Shown: positions 25,840 to 33,585 of the stretch, in pieces
How positions within the stretch are numbered: position 1 is the first letter of the stretch
Layout: each line of letters starts with the position of its first letter
Source: Opitutia bacterium
GTDB lineage: Bacteria; Verrucomicrobiota; Verrucomicrobiia; Opitutales; Opitutaceae
NCBI GenBank assembly: GCA_947458705.1
Contig: CANHAH010000011.1
Span: forward strand, 1 to 39,732
DNA length: 39,732 bases
Direction of reading: 5' to 3'
The notes under the pieces: model-generated
Databases searched by the model: none
What the model saw: the letters and a program-made list of their open reading frames with translations, nothing else
Told to the model about the DNA's origin: nothing
Program-made: the position numbers and the translations under genes

Positions 25840-27474
25840 TTAATCTACTTTCGGACTCACCTTGGGCGCTGGTGTGACGGGCGTGTAGGCGGGGCTACGA
25901 AGGATGCGGCCGGCGCGCAGGTCGTGGTAGCCGGTTTCGTCAAAAATTACGCGCCCGTTTACGATCACGTAGGGGATACCGATCGGATATTGGTGCGGGC
26001 GCTCAAACGTGCTTTGCGCGGCGACCGTCGCCGGATCAAACAACGCGAGATCGGCGTAGCAACCGACCTCGATGCGGCCGCGATCGGTGAGGCCGAGGCG
26101 ACGCGCGGGTTGGCCCGTCATCTTATAAAGGGCTTGGGTGAGGGTGAGGGTTTTGCGTTCACGCACATATTCACCTAGGACGCGTGGGAACGTGCCATAG
26201 GCTCGCGGGTGCGGATGGTCTTTTCCGGGTTGGCTGAGGCGACCGTCGGATGCGATCATCGTCTGAGGGTGGCGCATGATGCGTTCGACGTCTTCCTCGG
26301 CGAGGACGTGATAGATGCAGGAGGCGCCGCCGTGAAGTTCGCCTTGGATGACGAGGTCGACACCGGTTGCCACATTGGGCGTTCGATCCTCAGCGAGGGC
26401 CCAGTCGTGCATGGTTTTGCCGTCGAGAGCTGGTTTCCACGAGAATCGGCTAAACTGGATACGGCTAAGATCGCCCCCGCCGCGGTCGTTGAGCAGGTTG
26501 AAGGCGATTTCTTTTTCGATCTGCGCTCGTTGAGCGGGGTCTTTGAGGCGTTGGGCAAAATGGCCTGATAGGCCAGCGGCATCACCGGCGACGGCCCATG
26601 ATGGGATGAGAACGCGCAGGCTCGTGGAAGTGGCGGTATAGGGGTATTGGTCGATCATGACATCGAGGCCTCTGGCGCGGGCGGCGTCGACGAGGGCGAG
26701 ACTTTTTTCACTGGAGCCCCACATTTGTTTACCGACCGCTTTATGATGTGTAAGGATGACGGGGATGCGGGCGGTCTCACCGATTTTAATCGCCTCGTTG
26801 ACGCCGTCGATGAGGCCGAGGCCTTCGGCGCGGAGGTGGGACGTGTAGATGCCGCCGTGGCGGGCGGCGACTTGGGCCAAGGCGATGATTTCCTCGAAGT
26901 TAGAAAAGGTGCCTGGAAGATAAAGCAGACCGGTGGAAAGGCCGAAGGCACCGTCGGTCATGCCGGTGGCGACAAGAGCTTGCATGGCGGCGAGTTCGTC
27001 GGCGGTAGGAGCGCGATTTTCCATGCCCATGATTTGCGCGCGCACGGAGTTGTGGCCGATGAGGTACGCAGCGTTGGGGCCGAACCCTTGGGTTTCGAGT
27101 TTGGCGCTGAGAGCTTTGAGGTCGACGGGGCCACCGCCGTCAGGATTGCCGAGGACGAGAGTGACGCCTTGGCGAAGGGCGCTCTGGGCAGCGCGATCTT
27201 CGGGGAGGGGCTCGATATGGGCGTGAAGGTCGATGAAGCCAGGACTGACGACGAGGCCGGCGGCGTCGATGGTGCGCTTGGCGGGGCCGGTGAGGTGAGG
27301 GGCTAGGGCGACAACGCGGTCGCCGGTTATGCCAATATCGGCGGAGACAAGCGGAGTGTCGGCGGAAGCACCGCTGAAGACTCGGCCGTTTTTAATGAGG
27401 AGGTCGAAATCGGCGCGGGCAGTGAGAGCCGAAATGAGCAGAGTTAGGGTAAAAAGAGCGGCAGGTTTTTTCAT
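25840..27474 (-). CDS. Secreted N-acyl-D-amino-acid deacylase family amidohydrolase
   Basis: A 544-residue amidohydrolase-superfamily enzyme with a signal peptide (residues 1-21, core ALFTLTLLISALTA), so it should act in the periplasm. The metal site starts with His84 and His86 in GFIDLHAHIE. Other family features are GFGPNAAYLIGHNSVR, DGAFGLSTGLLYLPG, YTSHLRAEG, VILTHHKAVG, DQYPYTATSTSLRVLIP, the Asp in MIASDGR, and HPRAYGTFPRVLGEYV near the end. This set is that of D-aminoacylase / N-acyl-D-glutamate deacylase. It removes acyl groups from N-acyl-D-amino acids, or cleaves related dipeptides or dihydropyrimidine-like rings. The exact substrate is not readable. It lies 128 bases upstream of proA. 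Confidence 0.88.
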   Translation of the reverse strand: MKKPAALFTLTLLISALTARADFDLLIKNGRVFSGASADTPLVSADIGITGDRVVALAPHLTGPAKRTIDAAGLVVSPGFIDLHAHIEPLPEDRAAQSALRQGVTLVLGNPDGGGPVDLKALSAKLETQGFGPNAAYLIGHNSVRAQIMGMENRAPTADELAAMQALVATGMTDGAFGLSTGLLYLPGTFSNFEEIIALAQVAARHGGIYTSHLRAEGLGLIDGVNEAIKIGETARIPVILTHHKAVGKQMWGSSEKSLALVDAARARGLDVMIDQYPYTATSTSLRVLIPSWAVAGDAAGLSGHFAQRLKDPAQRAQIEKEIAFNLLNDRGGGDLSRIQFSRFSWKPALDGKTMHDWALAEDRTPNVATGVDLVIQGELHGGASCIYHVLAEEDVERIMRHPQTMIASDGRLSQPGKDHPHPRAYGTFPRVLGEYVRERKTLTLTQALYKMTGQPARRLGLTDRGRIEVGCYADLALFDPATVAAQSTFERPHQYPIGIPYVIVNGRVIFDETGYHDLRAGRILRSPAYTPVTPAPKVSPKVD

Positions 27475-27588
27475 GACGTGGGGTGAAAATGAGTAACGAA
27501 AAACGAGTTTTTGTTTATGTCGTCCCAGTACCGCTCGAGTAGAGCAGCAAAATCTATCTTCGCTGATCCTTTAAACTAGAGTGTTAAT

Positions 27589-27625
27589 GAAAACGCCGCG
27601 TTTCCGAATAGGGAAAACGCGGCGT
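27589..27625 (-). terminator. Terminator of the PfkB kinase gene
   Basis: A perfect 11-bp inverted repeat (ACGCCGCGTTT at 27593-27603 with AAACGCGGCGT at 27615-27625) with an 11-base loop. Read on the minus strand, it begins 19 bases after the kinase stop codon and is followed by four T's. The stem is strong and GC-rich; the T tract is short. Confidence 0.7.
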
Positions 27626-27644
27626 GGATTAAAGCGTTGATATA

Positions 27645-28646
27645 TTATTTAGTCGCAAGCGCGTTGGCGCGGGCGCGGACGGCCGGCCAGTGGGATTCGG
27701 GGATAGCGGGGCCAATGTGTTGCACGCATTCAGCGCCTAGCACAGAGCCGAGGGCGCCCGCGTCGGCGAGGTTCCAGCCGCGCAGGTAACCATAAAGAAA
27801 GCCAGCAGCCCAGGAATCGCCGGCGCCGGTCGTGTCTACGGCTTGGGCGACGCGGACAGGCTCGATTCGGTGGAGTTCGGAGCCGCGCGCAATCCACGCG
27901 CCGTCTTTACCCATTTTCACCGCTGCGATACCACCATGGCTGGCGAGGCGGCGGGCGAGTTCGTCGTAAGCGGGGGTCTTGGTTTCGTAGAGGGCGTGGA
28001 TCTCGTCTTCGTTGGCGAACACGACGTGGACGCCGGCGTCGATCTGGCGTTTGATCCAGTCGCGGGCGACGTTGACGACTTCGAAGGAGGCGAGGTCGAT
28101 GCTGATCGTACAACCGGCGGCGCGGGCGGAGTCAACGACGGCGGTCGCGAGGGCGGGGTTAAACATCAGGTAGCCCTCAATGTGGGCGTGGCGGCTATCG
28201 ACGAAATCGGCGGGGCTGATTTCTTCGGGCGCAAGAGTCATCGCGGCGCCGAGGCAGGTGCGCATGGTGCGCTGGCTATCGGGGGTGATAAGGGAGAGGC
28301 AGCGTGCGTTGGGGAGCGGGGCGCGTTTGAACCGTGAACCTTCGACCCCGTGGTCGAGCATGTTTTGGTGGTAGGCGTCTGCGGTCTCGTCAGAGCCGAT
28401 CTTGCCCAGGTAGCGGGTGCGCAGACCTAAGCGGGCTGCGGCAACGGTAGTGTTGGCCGCGGAGCCGCCCGGGGCGCGGACGGGGCTGGCGTGAAGTTGG
28501 GTAACGAGGCGTTGCATCTCGTCGGCGTCTACGAGAACCATGCCGCCTTTTTCACCGCGAACATGTTGAGCGAGAAAGTCGTCGGAGACGCGGGCGAGCA
28601 AATCCATGATGGGGTTACCGGCGCCGATGAGTTCGTAGGAGTGCAT
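27645..28646 (-). CDS. Adenosine kinase-like PfkB family sugar kinase
   Basis: A 333-residue ribokinase-fold kinase. PfkB signature 1 region is GGSAANTTVAAARLG (about 60-74), and signature 2 is DTTGAGDSWAAGFLYGYL, with the catalytic base Asp in GAGD. GEKGGMVLVDADEM and the ATP-site region VVFANEDEIHALY fit the adenosine-kinase-like subgroup common in bacteria with this motif set. The likely reaction is ATP-dependent phosphorylation of adenosine or a related nucleoside or sugar. Subgroup assignment is from motif pattern only; another sugar is possible. A terminator follows. It stands between the DUF6941 gene (59 bases upstream) and the amidohydrolase, all on the minus strand. Confidence 0.85.
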   Translation of the reverse strand: MHSYELIGAGNPIMDLLARVSDDFLAQHVRGEKGGMVLVDADEMQRLVTQLHASPVRAPGGSAANTTVAAARLGLRTRYLGKIGSDETADAYHQNMLDHGVEGSRFKRAPLPNARCLSLITPDSQRTMRTCLGAAMTLAPEEISPADFVDSRHAHIEGYLMFNPALATAVVDSARAAGCTISIDLASFEVVNVARDWIKRQIDAGVHVVFANEDEIHALYETKTPAYDELARRLASHGGIAAVKMGKDGAWIARGSELHRIEPVRVAQAVDTTGAGDSWAAGFLYGYLRGWNLADAGALGSVLGAECVQHIGPAIPESHWPAVRARANALATK

Positions 28647-28705
28647 GTTTATTAAGTAGAAGCTTAAGCGTTGAGTTTAAAAAAGTATAAAAAAGGTGAT
28701 CGCCA

Positions 28706-29089
28706 TTAGGCGGAGACGATGAGGTTGGTGACCAAAATGGGCTCGTCGTCGATTTCGATGATCAATGAGTAATCGCCGGGTTGGGGGAAAGTGAGGTTGC
28801 GGATCTCGTTGATCAGATTGATGCGGTCGAGGGGACTGTTGGCCTCGAAGGGGCGCTCAATGAGGGGTTGGACTTGGGTGGAGTCTAGGCCCATAGAAAT
28901 GCGCATCTTGTGCTGGCCGGGGGAGCAATCGGTGAGCGTCATGAACCACACCATGAACGGGTGGGTAACGGGAAAGTGGTGGGCCTTGATGTTGGAGAAG
29001 ACGCCTAAAATAGTGTGTTTGCCGGAGCCGGGGTCGAGGTGGACGCCGTCGCAGGTGAGCCAACATAGCAGCTGAGGCTTGGATTGCAT
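28706..29089 (-). CDS. DUF6941 family protein
   Basis: A 127-residue protein that matches the DUF6941 pattern: LCWLTCDGVHLDPGSGKHTILGVFSNI near the start, a beta-rich middle (VWFMTLTDCSPGQHKMRISM) and FPQPGDYSLIIEIDDEPI near the end. It looks like a small beta-sandwich. No function is known for the family. The ATG at 29089 is chosen because the conserved part begins four residues later; an upstream in-frame start adds 12 unconserved residues. It is divergent from the small membrane protein at 29170. No signal peptide is seen, so it is probably cytoplasmic. Confidence 0.8.
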   Translation of the reverse strand: MQSKPQLLCWLTCDGVHLDPGSGKHTILGVFSNIKAHHFPVTHPFMVWFMTLTDCSPGQHKMRISMGLDSTQVQPLIERPFEANSPLDRINLINEIRNLTFPQPGDYSLIIEIDDEPILVTNLIVSA

Positions 29090-29169
29090 GGGCCGGAGTT
29101 GGGCGGCGGGGGCGGAACGGGGCAAATCATTTTGCTGGCGGCGGCGGGCGGGCTCGGCGATTACCAGTC

Positions 29170-29376
29170 ATGGTGTTTGCGCTGCAAAAAGTCTCGCCAA
29201 CTGTGGTGGAGTCGCTGGCGGATTATCCGCCGTGGTTGGTGGTGGCGTGCGCGACGATCGTGGCGGCGGTTTTGATCTGGTTTTTGGTCAAGGCGCTGAA
29301 ATGGGCGCTTTGGGTGCTGTTGATCGTGGTTTTGGTGGCGGGCGCGGCAATGGCGATAAAGTTATGGCTAGGATAA
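29170..29376 (+). CDS. Small two-helix membrane protein
   Basis: A 68-residue hydrophobic protein with two predicted membrane helices (WLVVACATIVAAVLIWFLV, about 22-40, and WALWVLLIVVLVAGAAMAI, about 45-63). They are joined by a short KALK turn. The frame ends 58 bases before pyrG on the same strand, so it could be co-transcribed with it. No family is recognised. Support comes from the clean membrane pattern and the intergenic position, not from known homologues. It could be a chance open frame. Confidence 0.5.
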   Translation: MVFALQKVSPTVVESLADYPPWLVVACATIVAAVLIWFLVKALKWALWVLLIVVLVAGAAMAIKLWLG

Positions 29377-29425
29377 TGCCCGTCGGGAGAGCTTTTGCTT
29401 GCGCGCAGTGGATGCGGGCGTTTAA

Positions 29426-31108
<1,683 letters not shown>

Positions 31109-31112
31109 TCCC

Positions 31113-31907
31113 GTGCTCTACGATCCCTCGAAGTTGTTGATCATTGCAGGGCCATGTTCGCTTGAGAACGAGGGCGTGTGTCGCGCTGTCGCCGAGTCGC
31201 TTGTGCGTATCAACCGCGAGTTGCCCGCGCTCAAAATTATTTTCAAAGGCTCCTTCGACAAAGCCAACCGCACTTCGCTCGGCGGCGCGCGTGGCACTGG
31301 CATCGACGAGGGTTTGAAACTCCTCGCGTTGATCAAGCGCGACTATGGGTTTCCGGTTTTGACCGATATCCACGAAAGTGCACAGGTCGCAGCCGTTGCC
31401 GCAGTGTGCGACGTCGTGCAGATCCCTGCGTTTTTGTGCCGGCAGACGGATTTGTTGCTCGCTGCAGCCGCGACGGGTCGGACGGTCAACGTTAAGAAAG
31501 GTCAGTTTCTATCGCCGCAGGAAATGGTGCACGTCACCGGCAAACTTCGCGAAGGTAACGCCAAAGAAATCTGGCAGACCGAGCGCGGTACTACCTTTGG
31601 TTATCAAAATCTCGTCGTGGATATGCGCTCATTTTCTATTATGAAGCAAAACGGTTATCCGACCGTCTTTGATGCCACGCACGCGGTGCAACTTCCCGGC
31701 GCTGGCGGTGGCAAGAGCAGCGGCCAACGCGAATTCGTTGCGCCTCTTGCTAAGGCCGCACTTGCCGCGGGCGCGGATGGACTGTTCATCGAGACGCATC
31801 CCGATCCAGCCAACGCGATCAGTGACGGTCCTAACATGATCGCCTTAGTCGATTTGCCAAAGCTGCTCGCACAATGTCTGGCCGTTTGGCAGACCGTGCG
31901 GGCCTAA
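31113..31907 (+). CDS. kdsA: 3-deoxy-D-manno-octulosonate 8-phosphate synthase
   Basis: KdsA condenses phosphoenolpyruvate with arabinose 5-phosphate to give Kdo 8-phosphate, the first committed step to the Kdo of lipopolysaccharide. It has 264 residues and a GTG start 4 bases after pyrG. Motifs are [79 protein letters not shown] and FIETHPDP. Residue Cys15 in AGPC, with His in DATH, Glu in FIETH and Asp in SDGPN, is the metal site of class II (metal-dependent) enzymes; metal-independent ones such as the E. coli form have Asn at the Cys position. The gene's presence shows that the organism makes Kdo-type LPS. Confidence 0.96.
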   Translation: MLYDPSKLLIIAGPCSLENEGVCRAVAESLVRINRELPALKIIFKGSFDKANRTSLGGARGTGIDEGLKLLALIKRDYGFPVLTDIHESAQVAAVAAVCDVVQIPAFLCRQTDLLLAAAATGRTVNVKKGQFLSPQEMVHVTGKLREGNAKEIWQTERGTTFGYQNLVVDMRSFSIMKQNGYPTVFDATHAVQLPGAGGGKSSGQREFVAPLAKAALAAGADGLFIETHPDPANAISDGPNMIALVDLPKLLAQCLAVWQTVRA

Positions 31908-31985
31908 AATCGTGACCATGCGCCCGCGCGCGCTCCCTTGACCAAGTCCTAGGTGGCGCCACACTCGGCGACAATCAAATCCCTG

Positions 31986-32453
31986 ATGGCTACCTTTATC
32001 ATCGACGTTCCCGTGCCCTCCATGGGCGCGACCGTGAGCGAACTTATCGTCGTATCCCTCAAAACTAAACCCGGCGAGCGCGTGGCTAAAGGCCAGAAGA
32101 TCGCTGAGTTGGAGAGCGATAAATCCATCTTCGAATACGAGGCGCCGGCTGACGGCACTGTGCTCGCGCTGCCGGTAAAACCGGGCGAAGTACTGCAATC
32201 GGGCGCGCTGTTTCTCAAATTAGAAACCGAGGATGCCAGCCTTCGTCACCTCGAGTCCAAGGCCGGTGCTGTGGTTGCTACCCCGATGGCGGCTAAATCT
32301 GCAGCTGCGCTCATTTGGACGCCGCGCGCCACCAAACTTGCCCAAGAAGCCGGACTCGATCCGGCGACGCTTACAGATATCGAGGCCACTGGCCCTGGTG
32401 GTCGCGTCTCTGGTGACGATGTCGCCCGTTTGTTGGCGCGGCGTCAGGCCTGA
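31986..32453 (+). CDS. Stand-alone lipoyl/E3-binding-domain protein
   Basis: A 155-residue protein with only the two N-terminal modules of a 2-oxoacid dehydrogenase E2. Residues 1-80 are a lipoyl domain (VPVPSMGATVSELIVVSLK, with Lys46 in ELESDKSIFEYEAP as the lipoylation site). After a short Ala-rich linker, residues about 112-150 form a peripheral-subunit-binding domain (TPRATKLAQEAGLD, IEATGPGGRVSGDDVARLL). The acyltransferase domain with its HxxxDG motif is absent, and the stop codon follows the PSBD directly, so this is an intact short protein rather than an obvious truncation. The PSBD would dock on E1 or E3 of a dehydrogenase complex. A KAS III gene starts 25 bases downstream. Start ATG 31986 is chosen over an in-frame one 11 codons upstream because the domain begins at once. 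Alternative: a biotinyl carrier, though the DK-S motif fits lipoylation better than EAMKM. Confidence 0.85.
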   Translation: MATFIIDVPVPSMGATVSELIVVSLKTKPGERVAKGQKIAELESDKSIFEYEAPADGTVLALPVKPGEVLQSGALFLKLETEDASLRHLESKAGAVVATPMAAKSAAALIWTPRATKLAQEAGLDPATLTDIEATGPGGRVSGDDVARLLARRQA

Positions 32454-32478
32454 TTTTTAGCTTAAAAACTTTCCTCGA

Positions 32479-33474
32479 TTGAACTCTCAAGCAACGGTCT
32501 GCATCGCTGGCGTTGGACACGCGGCCCCCGCCAAAATCCGCGCCAATAGCGAAATCCTTAAAGCCTTCCCCGATCGCACCGAGGAAGAGATTGTACGGCT
32601 CACGGGCATTCGCGAGCGCCGCTACGCCGCCGATGATGAGAGTGCGACCGATCTCGCTGTAATTGCGGTACAAAATGCACTCACGCAAGCCGGCATCAAG
32701 GCCGAACAAATCGATGGCATCATCATGGCCACGCTCATTCCTGATCAACCGGTGCCCGCGATGGCGAGTGATCTCGCGCGGAGGTTGGGGATTCCACGCG
32801 TGTTGGCGTTTGATTTGAACGCCGCTTGCTCGGGTTGGTTGTATGCGCTCGAAGTCGGGCGTTCATTTATCATTTCAGGCACAGCCAAAAACGTGATCGT
32901 GGTGACTGCGGAGTTATTGTCGCGCATCACCAATCCGCAGGATCACGAAACGGCCTTTCTTTTCGGCGACGGCGCCGGTGCGGCGATTTTGACGGCGGGT
33001 GCGGGCGGACATCGCCTCCATCGCATGGGCTTGGGCGGTGACGCTGAGCAATTTGACGCGATCCAGCGTAAGGGCGGCGGCGCGCGCATGCCGTGGCCCG
33101 TGGCAGCGGATGGCCACGCGGAACATTTTTACCTCCAAATGAACGGCACTTCCGTGTTTAAGCACGCGGTGGTAGGTTTCGCCGAGCAGATCGAGCAGAC
33201 GCTCGCGCGAGAAAATCTGAAGCCCGAAGACATCGCCTGGGTCGTGCCGCATCAGGCCAATGAGCGCATCCTAAAAGCCGTGAGCAAGCGCGTGGGAATT
33301 CCGTACGACAAATTCGTCATGACGATTTCCAAGTATGGTAACACGAGTGCGGCGAGCGTCTCAATGGCTTTGGGCTGGGCGGCCGAGGAAGGGATTTTCG
33401 CCGAGGGCGACCGAATTATTTTTTGTAGCGTCGGCGCTGGGCTGACGTTTGCCGGCGGTTTGTTGGAATGGTAA
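32479..33474 (+). CDS. Beta-ketoacyl-ACP synthase III-like protein
   Basis: A 331-residue thiolase-fold condensing enzyme of the FabH family, which normally joins acetyl-CoA (or a branched acyl-CoA) to malonyl-ACP to start fatty acid synthesis. The catalytic triad is complete: Cys117 in LNAACSGW, His258 in WVVPHQANERI, Asn288 in SKYGNTSAAS. EIVRLTGIRERRYA and FLFGDGAGAAIL are standard FabH motifs. The start appears to be a TTG at 32479 (no in-frame ATG fits). It lies 25 bases downstream of the lipoyl/PSBD protein, which suggests co-transcription and perhaps a joint job. It could be the house FabH or a special starter-unit enzyme. No other fab genes are in the window. Confidence 0.92.
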   Translation: MNSQATVCIAGVGHAAPAKIRANSEILKAFPDRTEEEIVRLTGIRERRYAADDESATDLAVIAVQNALTQAGIKAEQIDGIIMATLIPDQPVPAMASDLARRLGIPRVLAFDLNAACSGWLYALEVGRSFIISGTAKNVIVVTAELLSRITNPQDHETAFLFGDGAGAAILTAGAGGHRLHRMGLGGDAEQFDAIQRKGGGARMPWPVAADGHAEHFYLQMNGTSVFKHAVVGFAEQIEQTLARENLKPEDIAWVVPHQANERILKAVSKRVGIPYDKFVMTISKYGNTSAASVSMALGWAAEEGIFAEGDRIIFCSVGAGLTFAGGLLEW

Positions 33475-33526
33475 GCTAGCCCAAATACGGCGCTGCTTGT
33501 CTCGCGCGAGCTCGTCAGAATTAGGT

Positions 33527-33563
33527 AAAAAAAGCCGCCGGAAGATCCGGCGGCTTCGATTTT
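33527..33563. terminator. Bidirectional terminator between KAS III and M14 genes
   Basis: A perfect 11-bp stem (AAGCCGCCGGA at 33532-33542 with TCCGGCGGCTT at 33546-33556) has a 3-base loop. On the minus strand it runs into seven T's (the A's at 33527-33533), 30 bases past the M14 stop. On the plus strand CGA and four T's follow, 58 bases past the KAS III stop. It closes both convergent genes, most strongly the minus-strand one. Confidence 0.9.
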
Positions 33564-33585
33564 AAGGGCAGTTACCTTTGAGGGA

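Noticed and set aside
28681-28720. Possible terminator after the DUF6941 gene (4-bp CGCC/GGCG stem and T-rich stretch)
   Set aside because: The stem is only 4 bp, overlaps the stop codon, and is spaced six bases from the T run.
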